Shown here: positions 22,130-33,316 of the stretch, one piece after another | Layout: the number at the start of each line of letters is the position of its first letter | Position numbering within the stretch: the stretch's first letter is position 1 | Assembly: GCF_026914185.1 (NCBI RefSeq) | Contig: NC_070564.1 | Coordinates: 3,038,001-3,102,000, forward strand | Direction: 5' to 3' | DNA length: 64,000 bases | DNA from: Puccinia triticina | Lineage: Eukaryota; Basidiomycota; Pucciniomycetes; Pucciniales; Pucciniaceae | Made by a program: the position numbers and the translations under genes | The notes under the pieces: generated by a model | The model's database searches: none | Seen by the model: the letters and a program-made list of their open reading frames with translations, nothing else | Told to the model about the DNA's origin: nothing

Positions 22130-22840
22130 GGTCCTGTTCAGTTTTTGCTGAGCCCAACTGATCCTCAATTGTGTCCAGCTGATACTCAGCTTTGGCACCC
22201 AGCTCATACTCAGCTTTTTTTCTCAGCTCATACTCAGCTTTTTCACGCAGCTCACTCTCAGAATTAGAATAAAGTCTTTTGACCACTCCTTGCCCAGGTG
22301 ATGCTCAGCTTTGTACTAGTCCCGGCGCAGCTGATGCTCAGCTTTGTACCAGTCCTTACTCAGCCTTTTCCCAGTCTTGTCCCAGCTGATGCTCAGCTTT
22401 GACCCAGTCCTGGGCCAGCTGGCCAGCTGATGCTCAGCTGAGCCATGCCAGGGAAAAAGATGGGAACCAGCTTGGACAGGACCAGAGCTGAAAATCAGCT
22501 AGGCTGGGGCCAAACGGCCAAGGCTGAGCATCAGCTGAGCCACGGCCAAGGCTTATCATCAGCTGAGCCACGGCAAAGTCTGAGCATCAGCTGAGCCATG
22601 GCCAAAGCTGAGCATCAGTTGAGCCACGGCCAAGGCTGAGCATCAGCTGTTTCAGGGCCAAAGATGATCATCCAGTGGCCGGTGCCAAAGCTGAGCATCA
22701 GCTGGGCCAGGGAAAAAACTGAGAATCAGCTGAGCCAGGGTAAAAGCTGAGTATCAGCTGAGCCAGGGTAAAAGCTGAGTATCAGCTGAGCCAGGGCCAA
22801 AGCTGAGCATCATCTGGTTTTGTCACATTGAGTGCTTTGA
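22130..22840. repeat. Head-to-head tandem array (GCTGAGCATCAGCTGAGCC unit)
   Basis: To about 22440 the units read GCTGATGCTCAGCTTTG. From about 22500 they appear as the reverse complement, AAAGCTGAGCATCAGCTGAG, in about ten 27-28 bp units. The whole is a large imperfect hairpin within the CACCA-ended element. Confidence 0.83.
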
Positions 22841-22966
22841 TCCTGACACTTGTCATGTGATCCCTAGATGTGTTGGTGGAGAGGAGCAGCATTGGAGCAG
22901 TGTTGGAGCTTAAAACAAAGCTGCATCATCTCACTTGCCATCAAGTGACTACTTTTTTTCCTGGTG

Positions 22967-23486
22967 ACAATAATGGAAGGTAGTAGTGCTATCCCATTTT
23001 TTAGCACTCAATTAGAACTTCTAGCACCAATAGTGCTCATAGAGGCCCTTGTATCATGAAGGGAATCCATCAGTGGTAGCAGGAAATCACTGACTTCTAA
23101 CAGAAAACCCAGTCAGAATTAGTTTAGCTCTGCTAAGCTACTCTAAGAGAATTCACATTTGTTGGGTTAAATTGAAGATTTCTGGCAACTTAACCAAACC
23201 GGCAATCACATTGGTCCGGGATAAATCCCAGTTCAACAAAAAAGTTTTGGGCTTGCTATATTTAGCAAACCAAAATCAAATTCAGCCTCAGGGTATGGCA
23301 TTTCTCACGTCAGCTTGCCTGAAGCTGACCCAATGAATGTGTCTACCCACTCAAATTAGCCTTGGTAAGCTAGCCTGCCCAAAAACCCAGGCTTACTTGA
23401 CCCAATAATATAGTGAAAAAATGTGAATGCTCTAAACTATTGACTGAAATTATTTTAGCAGCCCACCATTGATGGAAGTGAATATA
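22967..23486. other. Nothing recognised
   Basis: No open frame of note, no terminal repeats and no tandem structure seen. Confidence 0.4.
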
Positions 23487-23735
23487 CACTTCAAGAAAAT
23501 CTTGCTCAACTGCCACCAGTTGAGATTCAAAATACTTGTGTGTAACTACCATTCTAGCTTTATCCAAGAAGACAGTTTATCCAAGCAGACAGAAGATGTT
23601 TCTGCACAGCCACTTTGCATTGAAACTTGGTCAAAGCAAAAATGACAAACGCTTGAGTCATACCACAAGCTGCTCCTAAGCTCTTGTATGTCAACTGGTT
23701 GAACTCGCAGCTGCACAAGAGGTTTTCTTGAATTG
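23487..23735. mobile_element. CACTA-like MITE (diverged)
   Basis: Ends CACTTCAAGAAAATCTTG and GGTTTTCTTGAATTG are inverted with one mismatch in the terminal nine bases. ATA flanks both sides (23484-23486 and 23736-23738). It has the family's subterminal CAACTG...CAGTTGA block and is 249 bp long. Confidence 0.75.
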
Positions 23736-24098
23736 ATATGAGTGAAATAACCAAGCTTGCAATGGTGCTAGATGAGGTTTCTAAACTAAATAAATTTAGC
23801 ACCTGTTCCCAAGCACCACAAACCAACATCCAATATGGGTACTATGTGGGATGCTAATTTATTTTGGGTAATTGGTTGGATTTTGTTTGCTCATAAACCT
23901 CACCACCTTTTTGTCCAAGCTATGGGAGGCAGATTCAACTGAGTCTCCCAGAAGCCATTGCCTCAACATCTTGTTCACACACACATTAGGGGGTTTAAAA
24001 CATGGAACAGGTTCCCAAGGCTCAATCCTTTCCAAATGAACTTAACAGACTGCCCACAATGTACTGCAAAACCACCCAGGGATTGGGTGGGCCATTGG
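23736..24098. other. Nothing recognised
   Basis: Spacer between the CACTA-like MITE and the solo LTR. No gene or repeat is seen. Confidence 0.4.
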
Positions 24099-24962
24099 TG
24101 TCAGCCTTAGAGCCAGCACAGCTGGCCTAAAGTCTGCCTTTTTCTACTCTTTTACACCTAAATCCCCTTATATCTTTTTCATCTTAAGAGTTAAACTTAT
24201 TCTGAATTCACATTCTGTTTCCTCATGCAATTTTAACCCTAGTCACAACTTACCAGTTCTTTGTAACTCTACTCCTTCCCTGAGTTCTTGAGTTGTGGCG
24301 CGCATGCACAGTTGTGACATTTAAGTGCTACCAGGGGCGCCAACCACATGTACATGTGTAATTACATAAGCAAACTGTGAAAATTTTCAAAGTCAGGATC
24401 TCCCTTGCCTGAGGAGGATCTACAGACTTCAGCACCCCAGAACCACACCCCCAGATAACCCAGGATCACCCCCAAAAGGATACCTCACTCCCAGTACACC
24501 TACCATCACAGGCTTCTAGGATATTGACAGTAAGTATACCTTTTCTTTGAACCTTGATTATCTCAGAGTGAAACTCTGTTGTCTCTTGACTGTTTCTTTT
24601 CCTTCTAATTTTACCCAACTCCTTCATGATCAAAGGTTCCTCTGTTAAACCTAGACTTTGTCTAAAAATCAGAGCTGAATAGTTTACTATTCTGTGTCCC
24701 CCCACCATATCCTTGGTGCACGCGGAGGCTGTATCCCTTTTTGGTCTGGCACAGCTGTCCTTACAACGTTTTGAGGTTGTTCAAGTTGGCTTTGAGGATC
24801 CTCTTACAAAGAGTAGATAGACCACCTCCTGATAATATCTTTCTCTCTTTTCCTCTCTCTCTTCTTCCCTCCTTCTGTTTGTAGTTCTTTATCCCAAGAA
24901 ATACAAGCAGTGCCCACCTTTTTCCTTGTTTCCTGCTGTCACTTTAGAGACAAAGGCTCACA
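24099..24962. mobile_element. Solo LTR, TSD ATTGG
   Basis: Begins TGTCAGCCTTAGAGCC and ends AAAGGCTCACA. The 5-mer ATTGG flanks both sides (24094-24098 and 24963-24967). It matches the LTR at 9027-11302 along its whole length, minus the CACTA-type insert. TG...CA ends, a 5 bp duplication and no interior make this a solo LTR of 864 bp. Confidence 0.85.
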
Positions 24963-25194
24963 ATTGGCCTCATCCCAACCACCCGCATCCAGATGGTACT
25001 TTTTGGGTGCCAGCTTTGCAGGACACCCAAAACCAGCCAGGTTCAGGCCCGGTTTGGGTTGGCTTTTTGGGGAAATTTGTAAAGTTGGCCCCACCCAACA
25101 GGCCTGAAACTGAAACTGGGCAGGTTTGGGTAACCCATCAGGCCAACCCTGTTGAGATGTTGTAATCCTCAGTGGTCCAAATCAACAAATCAGG

Positions 25195-25290
25195 CATGGA
25201 ATTGGTAGCCTAGTTGGCAAAGGCAGCAATTCTAGTATATTTTCTTAGCTTCATGCTACGGTTTCTGGTTCAAATCCTGCCCAAGTCAAT
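25195..25290 (+). other. tRNA-like sequence, possible SINE head or tRNA relic
   Basis: An A-box match TAGCCTAGTTG lies at 25206-25216 and a B-box match GGTTCAAATCC at 25267-25277. The spacing is about 50 bp, typical of Pol III tRNA promoters. A clean cloverleaf with paired acceptor ends is not evident, so a tRNA-derived SINE or a degenerate tRNA is more likely than a working gene. Confidence 0.4.
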
Positions 25291-26132
25291 CATTTTCTGC
25301 TAAACATCTGCAAAGTGCATTGTTAGTTTTAACACAATTGACAGTCAAATAAAGAATCTAAGAGATTTTATTGCAAATAAACAAAGACCAGCAAAAGATA
25401 AAAAAGGATCTGAGATTAGGAAAAAGAAAGACAAGACAATATGAAAGGAAAAAGATTCATACCCAAATATAATTTCAAGAATTCTAACAGACAACTAGAA
25501 ATAGAAGTAGGACAGGACAAGGCGGACACAGGAATATTAAAGGGGAAAACATGGTTAGTTGTGTTGAAAAGAGATCATGAGGGATTGAGGTGGGGTGTTG
25601 GTGAGTTCACTTCTCACCAAGTTGAGAATAGGACAAGACATATTAGTGTTAGATTGAAGTTTTGATCTTCAAGGAGTTGAGAGGATCAAAGAGCAACAAA
25701 AAGAAGCTTAAGGCCTTTTTGGGGTTGAGAAGTTTTGCTTGAAGAGCAAGAGACTGGAGTTAGAGATGAGTAAATAGAGTGGATGGAGTTGATTGAGTTG
25801 GTGAAGAGGAGGAAAAGTGGAGGAACGGAATGGGGAAGTCTGTTGGTGGATCAAGGGAAGAAGATTTCTGGGTGCAAGAGATTGGTCACTAAGAATGAGT
25901 TGGAGCTTGGGCTTAGGGTTAGCAGTGCATGGAGCAGCACAGAGCGGAGTTCTTTGAGTTTCAACATACCCCCCGTTTGTCCCTATCAGCCTCCAATTCT
26001 CCATTCAGGGATTGGCCATGAAGGGCTGAGCTTTTGACTCTGTAGCACCATCTGGCAGACCTATGGACCCCCAATCCCTGCACTGTAGATGTGGGAGGAG
26101 GTATGCATGCAAGTGCAGCTCTTTACTGTATT
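25291..26132. other. Unassigned; possible LTR remnant
   Basis: A purine-rich plus strand with short frames and no domains. Its composition resembles the flank of the solo LTR at 7223 but no paired ends were found. At 26042-26120 lies a segment that recurs inverted at about 54733-54810. Confidence 0.35.
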
Positions 26133-26189
26133 AGAGATCGCCAAGTGGACCCGCGCGCGGGTACCCGGCACCCGTGGGCGGGTACCCGC

Positions 26190-26331
26190 TGTTGTAACCC
26201 GTTATGGGTTACGGGCTTAGCTCACACCTAGACCATAGTATGCTTATAGATTACATGTATATAAAGTGTCTTTCTCTTTCTATACATGTAATCCATGACA
26301 ATCCTACCACGAACCATCTCAGGTTCCATTA
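26190..26331 (+). repeat. 5' LTR of copia B
   Basis: 142 bp with no difference from 31503-31644 on direct comparison. It contains the internal inverted pair TTACATGTATA/TATACATGTAA. Confidence 0.95.
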
Positions 26332-26342
26332 GGTTATGAGCC
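26332..26342 (+). promoter_or_regulatory. Primer-binding site, initiator tRNA-Met anticodon arm
   Basis: GGTTATGAGCC starts right after the LTR and is complementary to GGCTCATAACC, the anticodon stem-loop of tRNA-iMet. Drosophila copia is known to prime from this half-molecule. Confidence 0.75.
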
Positions 26343-26975
26343 TATATCTCTCAAATTTTTTTTGAAAATTGTCTCTCTCAACAGTCTTCACTTGTGAATC
26401 GAGTCTACTAGTACTCCGTTATCTTTGTTTCTCTCTATCGTCATCGATCTTCTCTCCTGCGTATCTATAACCTCATCTATCGTATCTTCAGTGTTCTCGC
26501 CGACTTCTCTCGAACGATTAACTTTCAGTCCTCTGTTTTCATTTCACTAAGTAGGCTACGCAAGGATTAGCTATCCGAGTGTATATCTTGACTCAGGACG
26601 CTGAGTTCAAGGGCTGAACAGGGTTTTCATATTCATTGACTCGTGGCCGACCTCCACCTTTCCGAAATCTTGAATTTTTTCTTCCCTCCATATCCTCCGA
26701 TCAATTTTGTTCTTCCTTCTTCATCTCAGTCACTGTCTATCCTTTCTCCTCTACCTCTTTGACAAATCTTGAAATCTTAACTTTAAACAAAAAAAAATAT
26801 AACCTTCATATCCCCTTATCTCCATCGACAAACTCTTTCACCTTTTCCCTTTCCTTTTTTTTTCCTAGCTCTCCACAATCACACTTCTCACCCCTGTCTT
26901 CAATTCCGATTCCCACTCCGACTCCTTTTCCCCATCCTTCTCTCTTTCACTCGGTAAACCCATCAACCCATAAGC

Positions 26976-29900
26976 ATGGATCCCAACGTCAACCCCCCAA
27001 ACCCGGCAAATGTCCAAGCCAACGTAGCCCCCCATCAGCAACCCCGTCTGCCAGTACCGGTAAACCTTGCCGACGATCGAAATGCATCAGCGATCATATC
27101 CTCCGTATCAGGCCAGATCAGAGACGCAGACAGACTCCTTGCTGACGGCAGTAACCTCGGGGTCTGGGAGGAATTTCTTGAAGAACGACTTCGCGATGCG
27201 ATCAATGATCCAGACTACCTTGCCTATGAGTCAACGAGTGCTCACCATGAGCGGATCGCCCGCTCCATTCTGCTTTCCTCTGTCGATAGATCCCTGCGAC
27301 GAGATTTGCAACGACTCCCTTTTGCGTCCAGTATGTTACACGAGATCCGAGCTTGATTCAGTGTAGTTAGCCGGGCGGCACAGCTCAACAGTTTCCGCCG
27401 ACTCCTGCGTTTCAACATACGCGATCACCCGACGGCAGCCACCATGGCTGCAGGAATCAACGATGAACTGGACAAGTTGGCTCGGCTTAACATCACCTTC
27501 ACCAGAAACCAACTGGCCGGACTCATTCTCCAGAACAGCTTAGGAACCGAGCCGGAGCTAATGGAGGAAGTCGACCGTCGCATTGAACAATCCCTGTCGA
27601 GATCGAGAACAGGAACGGTTGAAGATTTCGAGTCAATCATCAGGACGATCGGAATTGTTTGACAAAACCTCCGACATCAAACCAAACTCCGGGGACAAAG
27701 CCAACAGACCTCGTCTACGCCGCCACTGGCAATGAGTGTAGGGATCAACAACACGAACCCGGCCCCACAGCAGCCAGTTTACTCACACAACGGACAGCTC
27801 GGCGAAGTTGAGGCGGCGGCGATGCGGGCCGGAGTCTGTTTCCTATGTAGATCCCCAGGCCATATACAGCGCAACTGCCCCACGATTCAACAGTCTCGGA
27901 CCGGACCCAGGTTGTTTCATCAAACTCGTCCGTACAATCAGTACCCAATGACGAACCAGCATTCGGGGTTCCAACCTTTCTATCCGATTGTGGCGCCCAT
28001 CGGCTCGGTTGGCACATACCCGTCAGTCATACCGCCAACACGATCTTCCGGACAGGCCCACACCCAACAGCCGAACACCAGACAACAAGAAACCGACAGG
28101 TCTCGCAACGACTCCTACCGTCCTCAGTACCGCCTACAGCGGGTCAACTCACAGCGCCCCTCGCAGCCGAATGCGAGGATGGTGGAGACGGATGCTCCAG
28201 CACCAGGCACGGGTGGAGGGGCACAATTTGTGGAACTTGGGGACCTCACGGAGGACTTGGCGAATCTCCAATTTGGTCAGATTGATGTGGATATGGCGGA
28301 GGGTGCGCCGATAGTGGACTCTGGTGCGTCACACCACTTGTGCGGTGACAAGAGTTTCCTTTTCAATTTTTGCTCATTTCCTTCCCCTATTCCCCTTAAA
28401 GGAGCGACCGAAGGAAGTCCCGCTTTTATCACCGGTCAGGGTGACCTTCAGTTTAACGGACTAGACAACCAACGTGTCACTATTCACGGCGTCCTTTATT
28501 GTAAGCTAGCGAGAACAGTTCTCATCTCACTAGCTGCGATCCGCAAAGCTAACTCGTACTTTACGTACAACGTAGAAACCGACTGCTACGAGATTTTTAA
28601 CAGAGCTGGTTCGAAACTGTTCTCATGCCCTTTCGTGGCACGCCAGAACAAATGGATCTTTCCCCTCCCTATTCCCGTCCCTTCTGATTCTCGTTCCCCA
28701 CGTGATCTTCCAAAAAACCCCAATCAGCCAGTGTCCCCTTCCTTTTGTCCTATAACTACTCATGAACGTCTGCAACTAAAGCCAAATTTCCTGACACCTA
28801 TGGATGTTCCCACCCCAGCGAGTATCGCTGCGAAAGAACTGACACGTGATGAGAAGACCCTTGTCTACTGGCATAGGTTATTTGGCCATGCAAGCCTCCG
28901 AAAGATCAGGAGGATCTGCAAACTAGGCCAAGTGAAGGGTATCCCAAAGTTTCTTCCGCCGGGGGAGATCAAGTGTGCTACTTGTGCCATAGCAAAGAGC
29001 ATATTGAAGAATTGACTGACGAGTACTGACAGAGTTGTGAAGCGCTTAGAAGTGATATCTTGCGATATCATAGGACCGTTCCAGGTACCGACTTTCAATT
29101 CAGGATCGTTTGTGCTCACAATTCGTGACTTAGGGACCGGTTACTCAGAAGCGAAAATCATGAAGACCAAGGATCAATTGTGTGGACTTCTGATTGCGAC
29201 AATAAAACGATGGGAAACAATTACGGGCGACAAAGTCAAGACGGTGTGGAGCGATAATGGAGGAGAATTTAATAGTATGATTTTTCTAAACTTCTTGAGT
29301 GATAAAGGTATTACCGCTGAACGTGCTTTACCCTATCACCATTATCAAAATGGTGCAATAGAGAGATACAATAGAACTCTCAGCGAAATGGGACGGACCC
29401 TTCTGATTGACAGCGGTTTAGACAAATCTTTTTGGGGATTCAGCTACATCTGGGCAAGTGACACCCTGAATAGGATTCCCAGCAAGTCAAGCGGGGAGAA
29501 GTCCCCATGGGAAGCGTTTTTCAACCGCAGGCCGCTATTTGATACAACTAGAATCTTTGGCGAAACAGGTTTTTTACACATCCCTGTGGAGAAAAGGAAG
29601 AAGCTCGACAATCGTGCGATGGAAGGGCGGGTGGTAGCGAACTGCGACAATAGCAAGGGCTGGATTTTCTGGGTCGCTGGGAGTAACCAGTTGGTAGCCT
29701 CGGCGGTGGTGAATTGGCAAGAGAAGCGCCCGCCAGAATACAAACAGCTGAGTACCAACGTCTTACCCCGGGAAATACAGCAGAAGGAACCTCCAAACCC
29801 CGTTACACCCCAAATGATTGACACAGCGATGATACCAGCAGAGAAACACAAGCTAGGCTTCATCATGAACAAACTAACACTTGGCGATTTCAGTACTGAT

Positions 29901-31490
29901 GAAGCAATTATGAAGCAGGAGTTGATTGTTGACAAACTTTTGCAAGAATGCTCTTTCTTTGCAGCCACGGTACCTAGGACATACAAACAGGCCGAGAAGT
30001 CAGCACAATGGGATAAATGGCAAGCCGCGATTGAAGAGGAACTAGGCAACTTACTCCGAATGAAAGTGTGGTCAGCGCTACCTTGCCCTGCGGGACGAAT
30101 TCCCCTAGACGGCCGGTGGATCTTTGCGGAAAAGTCAAATGATCAGTCTGAAGTGGTGCGCTGGAAGGCGCAGTATGTAGCTAAAGGATTCACTCAGGTA
30201 GAAGGGTATGATTTCAACAAAACGTTTGCGCCCACAGCAACGTTTGTCTCCATGAGATTGATCTTTTCACTGGCAGCGAAATTTAACTGGCCGGTAAGAT
30301 CTTTTGACTTTGTTGCGGCTTACCTTAACTCACCAATTGACGAGGAGGTGTGGGTTAAGGCGCCAGAGGGCATGAAGCTACCACCCGGGTATGCAATGAA
30401 ATTGCACAAAGCTCTGTACAGTACAAGACAGGCAGCGCGGTGTTGGTGGCTGCATTTAAAAGGAATCCTTACTGACCTGGGCTACAAGGCTAGCCAATAT
30501 GATAACAGTTTGTACACTCTACAGCACGAGAAAGAAATTGGGATCATCTGGATCCACGTGGACGACAGGATCGTGACCGGCTCGTCAGACTTACTCCTAC
30601 GTTGGCTGGAGAACAGCCTGAAAGGTGTCCTCCAGATCAAATGGAGTGACGGCATCGAATCGATAGTAGGTCTACAGGTGAAGAGGGATACAAAGGGTTT
30701 TCATCTGAGACAGCCAAAGCTGATTGACCAAGTTTTGCGCGACCACTGGGATGGAGTATTGACTACTAAGACACCTTTGCCCCCCTCTTTGGAATTAGTG
30801 ACTGATGCAACCGGTGTGGAATCGGACTCTACTCCTTATCTTTCTGTTCTCGGTTCTCTCAGTTATCTTGCTGTAGGCACGCGTCCGGACATCGCCTTTG
30901 CAGTCAATCTTTTGGCCCGCTTCTCGGCGAAACCAGGTGTTAATCACTGGAAAGGTGTGAAACACCTACTTGGGTACGTCGCAGGCTCCAGGGACATCCA
31001 ACTCGACATAGTGCCGGGCAACAGCGACAAGGCGCTTAAATGTTATTGTGATGCGTCATGGGGAGGTGAACATGGCAGATCAACGTATGGAATACTGATC
31101 AGTTTCTACGGCTGTCCAATTCTTTGGGCTTCTCGCCGTTTTGCCACAGCTGCTGCATCCACTTGCCAAGCGGAGTACATGGCACTCGGCATTGGCACGA
31201 GACATGTACTTTGGGTTAAACACTTGCTAACTGACATTCTGAAGAAGGATTTTACAGGTCATCTTTTATGCGACAATCAAGCCGCCATCAGAGTTAGCAC
31301 GGACGATTCTGCTAATAAAAGGGTACGCCATGTCAACAGGGAATTTTACCTAACAAATCAGGCAATCTACGAGAGGAAATCAGATTTGGTATGGGTGCCC
31401 ACTGCCGATCAGTTAGCGGACATATTTACGAAGGCTCTTGGGAGGGAATTGTTTGAGAAATTTAGGAGGCGGATTATGACTAGTGTCTAG
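26976..31490 (+). pseudogene. Copia B gag-pol polyprotein, one frame with three TGA codons
   Basis: The frame starts at ATG 26976 and ends at TAG 31490. It is broken only by TGA at 27354, 27660 and 29013, with no frameshift. Visible in order: gag; CX2CX4HX4C knuckle CFLCRSPGHIQRNC; protease IVDSGASHHL; pre-integrase YWHRLFGHAS with CATC; integrase with D in ISCDIIGPF, D in WSDNGGEF and E in NGAIERYNR (D-to-E spacing 35); RT with IWIHVDDRIVTG; RNase H with YCDASWG and ADIFTKAL. The last 817 codons form one open frame. All three TGA codons read TTGA, so each could be TCGA (Arg) hit by C-to-T. Readthrough cannot be excluded but is unlikely for all three. Confidence 0.94.
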
Positions 31491-31502
31491 GTGAGGGGGG
31501 AG

Positions 31503-31644
31503 TGTTGTAACCCGTTATGGGTTACGGGCTTAGCTCACACCTAGACCATAGTATGCTTATAGATTACATGTATATAAAGTGTCTTTCTCTTTCTATACAT
31601 GTAATCCATGACAATCCTACCACGAACCATCTCAGGTTCCATTA
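31503..31644 (+). repeat. 3' LTR of copia B
   Basis: Identical to the 5' LTR; preceded by the polypurine tract GAGGGGGGAG at 31493-31502. Confidence 0.95.
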
Positions 31645-31855
31645 CCCGCCACATGCCGTCGGGTACCCGCGCGCGGGTGCCGTGTACGGGTCCGGGTGCG
31701 GGATTTTGGGCAAAAAAGCACCAGGTACCCGGATACCCGCCAAAAATACCCGCGGCAGGCGGGTCTTCCAGGTACCCGGATACCCGCCAAAAATACCCGC
31801 GGCAGGCGGGTCTTCCAGGTACCCGGGTACCCGCTGTTACGGTCACCCAGGGGGT

Positions 31856-32640
31856 TGATTCCTCGAGATGACCGGGACAGATCCTGGTCATCAAGGGGAA
31901 TCAGCCCTCTCGATGACCGGGACAGACCCCGGTCATCAAGAGGAATAGTACAGCCCTCTCGATGACCGCATCAAGAAGAATCAGCCCTCCCGATGACCGG
32001 GATCTGTGGCCTGGTCATCGGGAGGGTTGTTTTCTCTCGATGACCGGGACAGATCCTGGTCGTCGGGAGGAATCAACCCTCTCGATGACCGGGACAGACC
32101 CCGGTCATTGAGAGGAATTGAACCCTCTAGGTGACCCGGACAGATCTCGGTCGTCAAGGGGAATCAGCCCTCTCGATGGCCGGGACAGATCCCGGTCATC
32201 GAGAGGAAACAACCCTCTCGATGGCCGGGACAGATCCCGGTCATCGAGAGGAAACAACCCTCTCGATGACCGGGACAGAACCCGGTCATCGAGAGGAAAC
32301 AACCCTCTCGATGACCGGGATAGAACCCGCTCATCGAGAGGGTTGTTTCCTCTCGATGACTGGGACAGACCGGAAACAAGCCTCTCGATGAGCGGGGTCT
32401 ATCCCGGTCATCGAGAGGAAACAAGCCTCTTGATGAGCGGGGTCTATCCCGGTCATCGAGAGGAAACAAGCCTCTTGATGAGCGGGGTCTATCCCGGTCA
32501 TCGAGAGGAACCATCACTCCCGATGACCAGGATCTGTCCCGGTCATCGAGAGGAAACAACCCTCCGGATGACTGGGACAGAGCCCGGTCATTGGGAGGAA
32601 CCATCACTCCCGATGAACAGTCTGTAGCTGTCATCGAGTG
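31856..32640. repeat. Palindromic satellite array (CTCTCGATGACCGGGACAG unit)
   Basis: Units of about 45 bp such as CCTCTCGATGACCGGGACAG...CCCGGTCATCGAGAGG are repeated about 17 times. Because each unit is a palindrome, both strands show long open frames with PLDDRDRSRSSRG-type peptides; these are not genes. Confidence 0.92.
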
Positions 32641-32712
32641 AGGGTGTTGGATAAAAAAAAGCACAAGTACCCGCGGTACCCGCAAAAAGTACCGCCGGTA
32701 CCCGCCCGCGGG

Positions 32713-32800
32713 TGCCTGACTTAACTAAGCCTCCCGGGACCGGGGGTGCAGAGCACCCCAATGCGGAGCATCTCCCATTCCCAATGGGAGGCTTATGAGT
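32713..32800. repeat. Palindrome related to the AAGTCCC family
   Basis: CTTAACTAAGCCTCCCGGGA on the left pairs with TCCCAATGGGAGGCTTATGA on the right, around GGTGCAGAGCACC and GGAGCATCTCC hairpins. Confidence 0.5.
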
Positions 32801-33316
32801 TATTGGCTTTTTTCCGCGTGAGAGCTTCAGGAAATTTGTGGCTTTTGGCCAACTTTTTGAATCAAATTCACATTACACAGCGCGCACTCATTGTGAGTCA
32901 GCGAGCTGAAGTGCACGGGATACCTGAGCATCTCAGCTTCAATGTACTCCGTAAATTTTATAAATTACACCAGAGGGGAAACCTTGCCCTTGCCTAGCAG
33001 CTGAGGTGTTCTCCTTCCTCAGAACTCATGGATCACAATTGGGCTTTGGTTGGTGGCGCTGTAGTGAATACATCACCAGCCACTTTATAACTCACAAGTC
33101 AATAATCTGTGAGTTGCTGGACCACTGCAAATGTAAATGTGTATATAATAAGATGTAAATATTTCAAGTCCAAACAATTCAGCAATCCACGTCTAAGGAG
33201 TTGCCCAAACAGGTCCAAACTATTGGCTCCGTGGTTCCGCATATAAGCTCAATCTTACTAGATTCTATTGTCTTCACGCCAAGAGGCACTTTTATCAGTT
33301 GCCTCAACAAAGTAAA

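Larger units (their letters stand above)
21506..22966. mobile_element. CACCA-ended inverted-repeat element, 3 bp TSD
   Basis: Left end CACCAGGAAAATCAAATAGT and right end (reverse complement CACCAGGAAAAAAAGTAGTC) are inverted repeats, both followed by a TTGATG.CAAGTGA block. ACA flanks both ends (21503-21505 and 22967-22969). The 3 bp duplication again suggests a CACTA-like group. It contains a nested hAT-like MITE and an inverted tandem array, with no transposase. Confidence 0.68.
26190..31644 (+). mobile_element. Ty1/copia retrotransposon B
   Basis: Two identical 142 bp LTRs (26190-26331 and 31503-31644) begin TGTTGTAACCC and end GGTTCCATTA. CCCGC is duplicated outside (26185-26189 and 31645-31649). 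A primer-binding site follows the left LTR, and a GAGGGGGGAG polypurine tract precedes the right one. Gag, zinc knuckle, protease, integrase, RT and RNase H follow in copia order in a single frame. Identical LTRs suggest a recent insertion. Confidence 0.95.
26133..32720. repeat. GGGTACCC-rich dispersed repeat, split by copia B
   Basis: It begins AGAGATCGCCAAGTGGACCC, is interrupted at CCCGC by copia B, resumes at 31645 with many GGGTACCCG and ATACCCGC units, and ends GGGTGCCTGAC. A compact copy in the opposite orientation is at 47813-47915 with the same ends (GTCAGGC... and ...GGGTCCACTTGGCGATCTCT). The satellite array at 31856-32640 lies within it. The element class is unclear. Confidence 0.6.

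Noticed and set aside
9027..24962. TGTCAGCC...GGCTCACA sequences as TIR DNA transposons
   Set aside because: The short end symmetry is explained by TG...CA LTR ends; 5 bp duplications and about 850 bp length fit solo LTRs better.
32118..32685. Plus and minus frames of about 170 codons rich in RDRSRSSRG
   Set aside because: Artefact of the palindromic satellite array rather than an SR-type protein.
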